Part shown: positions 33,130 to 44,214 of the stretch, piece by piece
Layout: each line of letters begins with the position of its first letter
Position numbering within the stretch: the stretch's first letter is position 1
DNA from: Diphasiastrum complanatum
Taxonomy: Eukaryota > Streptophyta > Lycopodiopsida > Lycopodiales > Lycopodiaceae
Reading direction: 5' to 3'
Assembly: GCA_029204225.1 (NCBI GenBank)
Contig: CM055096.1
Location: forward strand, 77,426,580 to 77,490,579
Length of the DNA stretch: 64,000 nt
Program-made: the position numbers and the translations under genes
The notes under the pieces: generated by a model
What the model was told of the DNA's origin: nothing
What the model saw: the letters and a program-made list of their open reading frames with translations, nothing else
Databases searched by the model: none

Positions 33130-35386
33130 ATTCTGATTTGATGTTTGTCCTCGATCTCCCTCTTGAATTGGCAGCAGTGTGAAGATCTCATGGTCTCTTT
33201 CGTCTTTCAGTCCAGGGAATGTGGACTCATCGAACTTCACATCTCTACTTGAAAAAACTTTTTTCGTGGTTGGATCGTAGAGTCTTTACACTTGTGTTCC
33301 GTTGGGGTACCCGACCATGATGGTTTGCTTTGATTTTATCATCGAACTTGCTTCTTTTTTCTTTTGGAATGTGCTTGTATGCTGCACATCCAAACACACG
33401 TACGTATGATAGATAAGGTTTTCTACCTGTCCACACTTTGTACGACATCTTATCTTCCAACGTTGTCGTTGTGGACCTGTTCTGCAAATGTACTGCTGCA
33501 ACTATTGCCTCAGCCCATAATTGACTTGGCAATTGAGCCTGTGCCATCATGCGTCTAGCTCATTCGACCAGCGTTTTGTTTCTTCTTTCTATGACACCAT
33601 TGTATTCTGGTGTGTATGCAGGAGTGAACTGGTGTTCTATCCCCTGTTCTTCACAGAATTTTAAAAATTCTTTGCTTTTGTATTCACCTCCATTGTCAGG
33701 TCTGAGGATCTGTATCTTCTTTGAGGTGTGTCGCTATGCAAATGCCACGAACTTCTTGAAGGAATCAAACACTTCAGATTTCTTCTTTAGGTAGTAGATC
33801 ATGGTCATCCGGCTGTAATCATCTATGAACGTCAAAAAATACCTCGAAACTGAGAGCGAATCCATCTTCATCGGTCCACAGACATCAGAGTGGACGAGCT
33901 CAAGAACTTCTTTGGCTCTTCTTCCCTCCTACATGAATGGATTTTGATGTTGCTTGCCTTTATGACAAGCTTCGCAGAACTCAATTTTGGGCCTTGAGAT
34001 CTTGAGATCTGTGACTATGTATTTCTTGCACATGTCATATAGGTTTCGCATGTTCAGATGATTCATTCTTTTATGCCAGAGTTGATCTTCATTTTCTAAT
34101 GCATTTAATATGCTATCAGAGTTGCTGATTATTTTGGCCTAGTAGAGGTTTCCTTCTCTGCATCCGACCGTCAGCAACTTGTTTGTCGTCTTCTCAATCA
34201 TGCGGCATGTGTTGTCGTCGAACAAAACTCAAATTCCAAGATTTTTCATCTTGGAGATTGATAACAGATATTTTCTCAATGAAGGCACGTAGAGTGCTCC
34301 TGGCAGCTCTGCTTGTCCTAACGGTGTTTGCAGCTGTAGAGTGTCGATGCATTTGACATCGTGTCTGCTTCCATCACTTAGAATCACTGCACTATTATTT
34401 TTGAGCTCTCTGAAGTCAATCAAGATCTTCTTGTTGTAGGTGATGTGTGATGTTGCTCCTGAATCAATGACTACATCATAGTCATGTTTAGTGTAGCTCA
34501 TTAAAGCTTCATCAAGTATCGGCTTCGTCACCTCTATCTGCATCCTTGGATGACTCTGCAACATTTGCCTTTTCAGCTTTGTTTTTTATTTTTGGGTTAA
34601 ATCTGCAATCGTATGCAGAATGTCCCTTCTTCTTGCAGTGCATGCAAGGTATTGCTGGATTAAACTAGCATTTGTTCGTCGTATGGCCTGGTTTGTGACA
34701 GTGATCACAGGAAGAAGATTGTTGATTTGAGGACTTCGTCTTCTTGAGTTTTGGTTGGTTATTGTTTTTCTTCATTCCTTTCGTGATGAGGGCCTTCTCT
34801 TGATCACTGCTTCCCTCTCCTTCATCCCTCATCAATCTCTCATCAATGACAAGACTGACTGCTTTGTTGAATGTCATATCTGGTAGACTCAGTATGAGCA
34901 TTCAAAGACTGATAGGACGTCGGTAGAGACTTCATGAAGTACATCAGCTGTTGTGGTGCTGGGACCTGGTGCTCTTGTCCTGATCGAGTAGAAAAAGATC
35001 GTTCTGATCTTCTCAACGTGCTGATCTAAATGGTTTCCATCCCATCATATGGATTGCAACTGATTGTGAAGGTGCATGACTGAAGCTGCAGTCCTCACTT
35101 CATACTTCTGTTTCAATCTTTCCCATGTTGCATGGCTACTTTCACAGTCTTCAATCTACATGAGTAGATCTTCGTTTATGGACAAAATGATGATTACCAT
35201 TGCACGCTCATCCTTTCTGGTTCACTCAGCTCTCCTTAGATCTCCCTCTGGAGGCTGCACCTCTGAGAGTTCGGTCACTGACCAGATGACTTCGTCCTTC
35301 AAAAGTGTTTTGATTTTAAATTTTCAGATTTTGTAATTTGCGCCATCAAAATTGATTGCTGCTCTTGTCTAGATTGTTGTAGTCAT
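33130..35386 (-). pseudogene. Copia gag-protease-integrase remnant
   Basis: Minus-strand pieces: gag from 35386 with a WDGNHLDQHV phrase and SLMRDE; a zinc-like CDHCHKPGHTTNKC near 34680; protease DVVIDSGATSHIT near 34460, where the DSG is intact, unlike the sister copy; GALYVPSLRKYLLS; GAG-pre-integrase; integrase with SDNGGEY near 33690; the C-terminal part MMAQAQLPSQLWAEA, VWTGRKPYLSYVRVFGCAAYKHIP; and the linker ending near 33130. Stops and shifts occur throughout. Confidence 0.82.
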
Positions 35387-35450
35387 ATTGTGCTGTCTAG
35401 AAAATCACTCCTTAGATATCATTAGTGATAACTTGTTGTCTTTGATACCA

Positions 35451-35888
35451 TGTCGCGAAACGGTTTTTGCCTTGTTGTCACGAACAATTTTGTTTCTTTT
35501 GAATTTTTTTTTTGCGTGGAATCCTCACAGGAACCTAGACACGCGACTACACATCATAGAACAGATTCTATTCTAGCAATCAAGATAGCGTAAACAAGGA
35601 GATGCACAAAAATAGAACAATCAATTATCAGTTTGATCTTTAGAGCGAGATCGTCAGTGTCTCGCTCATTGGTGGCCTGACGCTTTGCTCTTTCCGCTGT
35701 GTTCTGCTGGTTGGCAGACTTTCATGCATAGCTCTTTTCATTTCTAGTCATTTTTTTTTCTACTCTACTCTCGTACATTCTCTGTGTTACAATATATGTT
35801 ATGATCCAGAAATATAGTTTTTATCTCCACTTCGTGGAGTTTACAAGATAGCTAAACAGAGAATTACAAGAGTAGTTAACGCTAATCA
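35451..35888 (-). repeat. 5' LTR of the 33.1-35.9 kb copia
   Basis: 438 bp, TGATTAGCGTTAAC...CGCGACA on the minus strand, directly abutting the PBS. It shares its start and several internal blocks (cttgtaattc, atcttgtaaactc, ctgccaac) with the 442-bp LTRs at 27541 and 30005. Confidence 0.82.
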
Positions 35889-36169
35889 ACTAATCAGTTA
35901 CTCTCCGTTGTTGCCACCCGTTTTAGTTGGGCGTGAAGTCTTAGACTTCAAGCCCGTTGAGCTGCCAGCTAGCAGCGCGAAAGATTATCTTTCGTTTCTT
36001 TCATTTCTTTTTGTTTCTTTCGTGTCTTTTCGTTTTGCGTCGCTTTGCGATTTTTGCGGTCCTAGAGGCATGTCTACGATTCACGAATGATTCGTGAATC
36101 GTTCGTCCTTCATTCATCCCTTAAGCATGCTAAATTTCGTGAATCGTTCGACCTTCGAGTCAAGCTTCG
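35889..36169. other. Spacer with two palindromes
   Basis: Between the copia LTR and the coiled-coil ORF. It contains a near-perfect inverted repeat gggcgtgaagtct / agacttcaagccc (about 35929-35957) and attcacgaat-g-attcgtgaat (near 36080), plus a ttcg-rich tract resembling the gaacacgaaag repeats near 1.2 kb. No gene. Confidence 0.45.
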
Positions 36170-36189
36170 TTGACTTTCGCATTGCGGCA

Positions 36190-36616
36190 AAGTTGCAGGA
36201 GTTTACCATTTTTGACACAGACAACATTAAAGCAGGAGCGTGAATATCTCAGGGCCAACGAGAGATCGCTCAAGGACAACATCTGCACACTAGAGCGCAA
36301 TGTTTCAAAAGAGAAGATAGAGATGCGGAGAGCCGAGGCCAACTTTGCAACCCAACAAACGGCTCTGGAGCTCAAAGTCCAGCAAGTAGATCAGCAAGTG
36401 CAGGCCATCCAAGCTGCACTGGACCAGATGGTAGCCATGGTAGAAGACGAGACATCGGTCGGCCAAAAACTTCAAAAGAAGTGGGTCGAGTACTACAAAG
36501 ACCAATTTGTTCGGGTGCTACAAATCTATAGGGATCAGCGCAAACTTCACAATGTTGAGCTCACCACAAAAGACATAGAGCTAGCAACCCTACGCGCCAT
36601 GCTCCAAGAAGATTAG
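36190..36616 (+). pseudogene. Coiled-coil ORF fragment
   Basis: An open frame of about 140 codons rich in Glu, Gln, Lys and Leu: TTLKQEREYLRANERSLKD, TLERNVSKEKIEMRRAEA, QQVDQQVQAIQAALDQMV, ending TTKDIELATLRAMLQED and a stop. The heptad-like pattern indicates a long coiled coil. It is probably the continuation of the ORF interrupted at 33115, though the 280 bp between the copia LTR and this frame do not align to it. Family and function unknown; in similar retroelement contexts such ORFs follow gag-pol. Confidence 0.45.
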
Positions 36617-36659
36617 CCAGCCCTCAAGGCTACCGACAGCCAACTAAGAACCCTGAAGA

Positions 36660-37639
36660 AGCAGTTTATTATTGTTCTAGAGTTTTCCACCGCTCTAGAT
36701 GGCAATTTACCTTTTATTTCTCATTATCTTATTAGATTAACTTTTTATTATTTTTCTCTGCCATTTCTGACTCCCCCTCTCTCTAATTTCGATCTCATTC
36801 ATATCTATCAGATTGCATCGGAGGCAAACAAAAATTTGTTTGTTTTTGTCGTCGTAACTCTAACATCCATTGACCCTAAACATTAACACTACATCCACTA
36901 ACACTACTTCCACAATGAAGATAGCTTACTCTTTCTCTCTCTCCCTTTCTCCCTCACAAAAAGTATAGAAACATGCAATCTCAATAACAATCATATCCAA
37001 CAATTAGAAAAACACACATAAGTATGAGAGATGGAGGAAAATTGATAGAGAGAAAGGACATTCATAAATCCATTTCACAAGAGAACCAATCTATGTTATT
37101 GAAATGAAGAAATGAAAGATGTGTAGGAACTTGAGTTGGTCTCTTTTTATAGTAGAGAGGAGGACCATGGCCTCTGAATCCTATTGGTCCATTTTTGCCT
37201 CCCTAATTATTCAAATTTAAAAAAGAGCGGGTACCATCCAAATTGGAGGGAAACCCAAATTTATTCACTAACTTGACATTTAGGCCCTGCGACATTAAAA
37301 AGTCCTGCAAAAAGGCCTAAAGCCCTTTTATTGACATTCAACTAATCAAATCTCTATGTGATTATCGGGTTGGACTTACACACGCAAGGTGCCAAATCCC
37401 TCTCACTTATTAACTAGGGATAGGACCCTCCAACAGTATCCACCCACCAAAACTGGTGGCGGTCCCACGAGACTAGTGAGATGCAGTTACTGTGGACTTT
37501 TATTTGCTTCGCATCGAATCTTTATTAAATGATACTGCACCTTCTCCATGAAATCGAGTCGGGCAGTGTTGAAATCCAAATTGTGCGGCAAATAACAACG
37601 ATGGGCTCCGACAATCCACTTTGAAGTTCTCCACGACGT
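36660..37639. other. AT-rich non-coding region, LTR-like
   Basis: No gene. It separates two coiled-coil ORF systems lying tail to tail. 37030-37480 resembles 24780-25280 (shared cacacgcaagg and tggcggtccca-type motifs) and includes a gtctctttttatagtagag TATA-like stretch, so part of it may be an LTR of the minus-strand gag-protease element. No edges could be set. Confidence 0.35.
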
Positions 37640-40130
37640 GAATCAAGATTCCCAAGAGCCTCTCATCATTGCAGCACGGAAATACAGTCTAGCCACCGGC
37701 AGCTGATCCTTGATGCTCTCTGAGGCCATTGGCTTATTTGAATCGAATGCCAAAGGAGGAAGGAAATCATCCCATCTCGTTGCCACATATGCCAACAAAG
37801 TCAAGTCTTTTGAAAAAAGCGTCGATTGTCTCACTGTTGGATCGGGAGAGTGTGTACACTCCCACTAGTATGCTTGTAGTGCCCGGTGGAAATCCACTGA
37901 TATTTTCCAACTATAAGGTTGATGGATGATTGGCCAGTTTGGCGTATGGATCGTAATTTTGTCCATGGCCAATCCCAAATCCTTCTACCTATTCCTGCAT
38001 GATATCGGTACGTAATATGGATCTACGCGCAATTGGTGAGGGCTGGCCACATAAGTCCTAATAAATTTTGAGTTTTCTCAAAAATTGTAATCCTCCAAGC
38101 TGGCAACTCTCCCAATGTGGGTATTTTATCTAATTTCTTGTCGGCCTCTATTTCAGAGGTCTTAAACTTAAGGACCCAACCACCACGTGCGGACTCATGA
38201 GGATGGTGCGCTAAAAAGCTCTGGATCTGGTCCTCGACACTGATTGGTCTTTTGAACAATGGTGTGGTCCTTGATGAAGATGGACCCAGTTGCACTGCCT
38301 GTGGAACTGGCTGTTGTTCTTCAACTTCAGAGGCTCTACCCTGGTCCATGCTCGAATCCAACCATGTATCCTGTCATGCCACAATTCTCCCCTCCGCACC
38401 AAGTGGATGGGATTTGAGGCCCAGCTTCCGACACCTGAGCGACAGCTTTTTCGTATGCATTGATAGTTGCTTTAGCCTTTGCAAACTCAATTGAAGGTGC
38501 ACCTTTGAATTTGTCAAAGCGGTCTTGGAATCCTTGAAGCGCCATTTTGTAGGTTTCAACCTTCTTGAACAAATACGCGATGTCCGTCGAAGTTACCGGA
38601 GGATCAGGTATTTGCGTATGGAGATACACATCATGCTCAAGGGTGGTCACATCCAATTCACCTTGGAGACATGTGCGATCTTGTTCTGCCATCTGCAGTT
38701 GACCTTGGAGCAGCTGCACTTGTTGCTTTGCATCCTGCACGACCTTGTCCACTTGATCTTGAGCGGTTGTGAGGGCATTATGTAGTGAGCTGACATACTC
38801 TTATAGGGATCAACCAATTGTTGTGCCGTCTTCTTCTCAACTTCAAATTTAGCTTCATGCTGCTTGGCGATCTTCAACTCTTTGTCCAGCTAAATAGATT
38901 TTTGGCTAATGAGAGTATTCTCCGATCCCATATCTGAGATACGCTGGGCCATTTCTTTTTTCTTATCCAGCATAGACTGATCACTTGCGCAAGGCTTGAG
39001 ACCAAATCAAGAGCATCACCAGAGTCTACTGTTGTGGAGATGGTAGCAACAGAAGGACCTGGTGGTACTGTCCTTGGTTGGCGTGGAGCAGGTGCTTGTA
39101 ACTCTTCTTCTTCAAAGAGGTCTTCCTCTTCATAGCCCTCAAGCACTGTGGCGTCAATCTGCTTTGGTGATTTGACAACTTGCTCGACCCGAAGTGTGGC
39201 TGGTATGGCTTCATCTTGAGGTTGCTGGGGTATCTGAAAAGAATCTTCAGCACCAGTAGTAGTATCATGGAACTGTTCGAATCCTCTTTCAGGGGATTGG
39301 ACTTCAAAGGGCATAGGGTCTGGGGCATTTCAAAAACTTCTGAGACCCCAAGGGGGTCGGAATCATCGAACATATCCATGAAATACTGAGTGTTTGAAAA
39401 AATAGCTTCTATGTGGGGGGTGAGGTGGCTTGGGCAGTTGTGATGGGAATGGTAGCCCCAATGGTCACAGACTGTCCATGAGAAATTGGCGGCGCAGGTT
39501 GTCAAAACTTGCATAATTGGCTGTCATTCACAAGAGTATCAAACCGTTTTCCGTCCAAGTGCTCAAGAATCACTGCTCCATAGTTCAAGATTTTCTTCCC
39601 TTTATACGGGCCTTCACTTGATTGTTCTTTGTTAAAAGGATTTGTCTTGGATCTTTGCTTAGTCTTCTTAGCAGGAATTGATTGTGGAGGTGATGACTTC
39701 CGAGATGATGATGTTTTGCTAGAACTCTGACTTGTAGAATCATCCTTGACCTTTCCTTTGCCTTTATCCAGTAAGGGTGGCAAATTCTTTGAATCAATCT
39801 TTTGAGGAGGATTTTCCCATTTCAGGACCGTATTATAATGTTGCTTGGCTTGTTTCTTCATCATTGACCCTGTGATCCTATCTTCGTTCAATATAACTGC
39901 TTTGGGCGGTTTTATTGTTGGTTCATCAGGAACATTACGCACTCCAAATCTAGTTAGATCCATATGATTTAGAATCTGCTCATCACTAAGTTCTGCATTG
40001 TCATCATAAGTCAAGACATGACTCACAAGAATGAGGTCATTTTCAATCGGATCTGGTATAAGTTCCGTTGATATCCAAGCTACATTCAGCACATTCAATG
40101 GAAAAGCGATCATTGTATCCAAGGTTCAAT
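37640..40130 (-). pseudogene. Unidentified ORF downstream of protease: charged N-part, Pro/Ser linker, coiled coil
   Basis: Consecutive minus-strand frames, each broken by few stops: 40122-39502 (206 codons: MIAFPLNVLNVAWISTELIP, DEPTIKPPKAVI, Ser/Lys-rich KTSSSRKSSPPQSIPAKK), 39314-38874 (Glu/Pro-rich YEEEDLFEEEELQAPAPRQP), 38877-38647 and 38752-38336 (KVVQDAKQQVQLLQGQLQMA, then DIAYLFKKVETYKMAL), 38361-38023 (VEDQIQSFLAHHPHESARGG) and 37834-37643 (LLAYVATRWDDFLPPL). No RT, RNase H or integrase motif. It lies where pol should follow protease. Family unknown; coiled-coil content is the only clear property. Confidence 0.45.
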
Positions 40131-40389
40131 CCAATAATGAAATCGCGTTCAAATCTGACTGATTATTTTGTTGACACATATATCCCGCTATACAATCAAT
40201 CATTGCAAGAGCTTCATTCTAGTTGATAGTATCCATTTGAGAATCGTAATAAACTCCCAAGTTTTTCTCTGGTCGGTCACAAGTATGATCCGTTGTTGAT
40301 GAATCATCATCCTCTTTTTGAACCACTGGTTTGACAGTCCAAGTTGCAGGATCAGCCTTGACTGCACATTCACGATTTTCAAAAGTGAT

Positions 40390-41748
40390 TTTCTCGGTAC
40401 CCTAGTTATGAATTACTTGCGCAACTCGTAACCATGGACTTCCCAACAGGACTCGGTAGACATTTGGTGCTTCTAGTAAGTCCATTACTACGAAAGTAAT
40501 GACGAACTGTACTCCCACAATTCTGACAGGTATATCTTCAACTATTCTTCGCGGACAAACTGTCGTTTGATCAGCTAGCTTAATGGCAAAAGTCACAGGC
40601 TTTATCTTTGTAATGTCCCATTTTGCACATAGCAGGTAGAAATCAGGTTAACTCCCAAACCGCCATCTATCACAGCTGTTTCATTAGAAAATTGTCTATG
40701 CGGTATCGGTAGAGTAATATTTTTTTGTTCACTTTTCCAAGCTGCTCCAACATGGAGTACTTCATTAGATTCTTCAAATCCAGCACAAAAATTGGCCCCT
40801 GATGGACTTCTAGTGCTGCTTGAGCTAACTCTTGTGCTAATACTTCTTTTGCTTTTGGCACCAACTTTAGGAACTCTCCAAATGAAATATTGATCTTACT
40901 AGACAAAATATTCATGAGCAGTTCTGTTTGAGTGCTTCTGGTTCAGTCATCCTGAAGAATTCTTCATGATGATGCAACTGCTCATTCATATTTGTACATG
41001 AATTTCTTTGGTGGCTTCATTGATGAAGAACGTACTTCGGTTGTTGCTTTAGCAACTTCAAGCGCCTCTTCTTCTTGCAGATGTTTAATCCATTGCCTCA
41101 TATCCTGATATCTTCTTTTTTCTACATGAAGATTTGGATAGACTCCAGATGTTGTTGGTATATCAGTTAATGGTATAGAATCAGCAGGTACTAGATCTGC
41201 TACCGGTTCTTTCTGCTTTTGTGATCTGGTGACCACCATCAAGGATACACTTGGTTTATTCTGAGCTACTGGTCTTTGCTTGATTGTTATCAAATTTACA
41301 GGAGCTGTAGCTGGTGGTGGCTTTGGTCTTGTTGGACAGTCTTTATAGCAATGCCCATAATCACAGTCACGACAGAATGGTACAAATTTCTCTTTATTTG
41401 GACATTCTGCAACATTGTGATTTTCTCCACATGCAAAACATCCAAGTGGTGCTCTGGTTCAGTTTCTAGATGCTTGTTGTTGTATGACAACATCCTTTGT
41501 TCTGAAGATCCACCTTCTTGATCATTACCATAGTTCTATTGCTCGACACTTTTGTAATGTTCTGGTTCCATCAAATTGGCAAGAGGAGCGGGGTGCTTTG
41601 GTGGAGCAGGTAAGGCTAAACGTTCCGGGTATCCAATAAAACATTGTCTCATTGCTGCACATTTGGTGATATAGGCACATGCAGCTGCTAGCTTTGGATC
41701 GTCGATAGTATTCAAGCTGGACTTTCATTGAATGAATGACTCATTTGG
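40390..41748 (-). pseudogene. Ty3/gypsy-type gag C-terminus and aspartic protease remnant
   Basis: Minus strand: the gag end (TIDDPKLAAACAYITKCAAM), two zinc knuckles at 41440-41328 (CFACGENHNVAEC and CRDCDYGHCYKDC), a linker with MVVTRSQKQKEP, then LSSKINISFGEFLKLVPKAK, a retropepsin active site AVIDGGLGVNLIS (DGG at 40667-40659, in place of the usual DS/TG), and NVYRVLLGSPWLRVAQV near 40430. This order is gag then protease of a Ty3/gypsy-like element. Stops near 40930 and 40400 break it. The upstream gag core is missing: the frame stops at 41748, where an inverted-repeat structure begins. No RT follows. Confidence 0.65.
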
Positions 41749-43885
41749 CTGGAGATGGATAAATAAATAAAAAATTCATTCTTGAGCTATTCTACAATTA
41801 TGACTTGCCAGTTACAGAGAGTTGATAAATGTAGAGTACTTGACAAACAAAAATTTTATGTATCAGAGAGTGGATGCCAGATAGTACCTATGGTGGAAAA
41901 CTTCGGTTGAACCTCTCAAACGAGGAGATTCGGATTGAGTTCCTTAGTGAAGATTCGGTGGAAGAGAGTCGGTTCAAAACATTCGAATGGAAACCTTGGC
42001 TAAAGAGCCTTGGTTTTGACATTTAGGTTGTGTCTGGTACTATACGAATCATCGGATGTAAGATAGGAAGATGGTCATCGGATGTATGACAATCAATATG
42101 AAGTAGTCATTCATCAGACATAAAATCGGATGTGACGAGGGATTGAGGAGTCAGATATAAAATGTGGTAACTCGCGGATGTGTGCTACTGTCCAGATGTA
42201 ACTGTAATAATAGTTTAAAGGCTTGTCGGATGTGTTGTTCGTTACAGTCTTAGATGTACGGGGTCAGGAATAGAATTGTCGTAGATTGTTTTGTTGTTGA
42301 TTGAATCGTATATCAGAATCAGATTAGCAATATGGGATTCTGTATTGATTGTTTTTAAAACATGATTGAACTCATAGGATATGACTTTTATATGAAAGCA
42401 ATCATGAAAATCTGAACATTGATGAGGAACTGAGATAGCTCATCGAGTGTATTTTGAAGCTTGTCAGATGTCAACTGTGGAATGCAGGGTTAGATGCAAC
42501 AAAGTGTACTGGCGGACGCAAATGTGTCGGATGTAGATGAAGGTAGAGGGCGTCAGATGCAAAGGTTGGAAGGCACTGGTGGATGGAATTTGGAAGGCAC
42601 TGGCAGATGCAAATGGTTGGCAGATGCAATGGGTGTCGGATGCAACTTATGAGACAGGGCGTCGGATGGAACTAAGATGGAGGACGTCGGATGCAACTGA
42701 TGAGGAAGGGTGTCAGATGCCAATAAATGTGGAGTGCTTCAGAAGCATACTGGAGATGGTTGAAGGATGCAAAGATGGATGACGAATAGAAAAAACGGAA
42801 TCGAAAAAAAATAGACTGGATTGAAAAGACAATGGATGAAAAAAAACTAAAAGATATCGAAAAGTTACAAGGAATCGAAAAATGAGAGATCAAGAAATTA
42901 TTTTGGATCGAAAAATAACACTCGAAAAATAAACTCGAAAAATAATACTAAAAAAATAAACTCGAAAAAAGAGTACTCGAAAAATAAAATATCGAAAAAA
43001 TAAACTCGAAAAAATAAAACTCAAAAAAATAAAATCAAAAAATAAAACTCAAAAAATAATCTCGAAAATTCGAAAGACGTTAAAAAACACGAAAGAACTC
43101 GAAAAGTTTAAAAACTCGAAAAACTCAAAAAATTCAAAAATTCGAAATAACTCAAAAAATTAAAAAATATGATAGAGTCGAAAAATTTGAAAAGATCAAA
43201 AAACTAAAAAAATTTAAATAGGCGTCGGATGCAAAGTGATTAGGGCATCAGATGCAAAATGTGATATACAATATACTGAAAAATCTAAGAACTCAAAAAA
43301 ACTTGAAAAACTCGAAAAATTCGGAAATGGCTAGCATCTCGAAAAACTCGAAAATTATTAAATTTCAAAAAATTTGAAAAAAAAGAAGTCAAAAACTCAA
43401 AAAAAGTTAAAAAAACTCAAAAATCTTGAAAAAATAAATAAAAAACTCGAAAAAAAAAAATCAAATAACTCGAAAAAAAAAATACTAAGATATGGAAAAA
43501 CACAAGTTATAAAGTCCCGAAAAATCTGAACAAGTCGAAAATCAAAAAATCCAACAAAAGTTGAAACCGAAAATTTAGAAAATATTGAACGATCCAAAAA
43601 AATGAAAAAATGGTCTAAAAAATTACAACGGATCGATAAATTTTCAAAACGACTCTCTTCCATCGAACTCTTCATTCGAATCTTCACTAAGGACCTCAAT
43701 TCGAGTCTCCTTGACCGAGAGGTTCAACTGAAGTTTTCCACCATAGGCACTATTTGGCATCCACTCTCTGAAACATGAAATTTTTGTTTGCCAAAAACTC
43801 TATATTTATCGACTCTCTATAACCGACAAGTCGTAATTGTAGAATAGCTCAAGAATGAATTTTTTATTTATCTATCCATCTCCAG
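41749..43885. mobile_element. Foldback element with motif-array interior
   Basis: The left arm (41749-about 41980, ctggagatgga...) is the reverse complement of the right arm (about 43643-43885, ...tccatctccag), roughly 235 bp with scattered mismatches. The 1.66-kb interior has no ORF of note. 42050-42740 is dotted with ggatg(t/c)aa-type motifs (often cgtcggatgcaa), and 42780-43640 is built of (a)ctcgaaaaa-type motifs in AT-rich sequence. No transposase and no target duplication (tcatttgg left, attacctt right). Alternative: an inverted duplication of gypsy 5' sequence, since gypsy gag lies on both sides in opposite orientation. Confidence 0.6.
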
Positions 43886-44214
43886 ATTACCTTCTAGAGA
43901 GTTTAGGATGTCTATGCATATCCAAGTCTCTGAGAGATCCATGTCACTTCATAATTGATTCCTGTATATAGTAGAGATATTGGTCTTCGAGTGAACTACA
44001 AAAAATTTGTGAAAAAATTTGATCCACATGTTCCCACTAAGTGCTCCACCAACTGTTCTACCTGAGTGTCACGACCAAGTGCTCTCATAGAGTGCTACAA
44101 TCAAATCGACTTCTGCCAAATCTCATGATCAAGCTTCAACAACATCTTTCAACCAAGGGATTCTAGCCGAAGCAATTACCCAAAGACTCAACTGACGGCA
44201 TCAACTGACAGACC

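Larger units (their letters stand above)
33117..35888 (-). mobile_element. Ty1/copia, 3'-truncated, with 5' LTR
   Basis: The 5' LTR is 35451-35888 and the PBS at 35450-35440 reads TGGTATCAAAG on the minus strand. Gag starts at ATG 35386 (MTTTI-TRAAINFDGANYK). Gag, zinc region, protease, integrase and the linker follow down to 33117; RT, RNase H and the 3' LTR are absent. It is the same family as 27541-30446 (gag start, LTR start TGATTAGC, protease wording). It interrupts the plus-strand coiled-coil ORF region. Confidence 0.83.

Noticed and set aside
2106-35450. Several GGTATCAGAGC-type stretches resembling tRNA 3' ends
   Set aside because: Each sits directly inside an LTR edge and lacks any cloverleaf sequence. 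They are primer binding sites, not tRNA genes.
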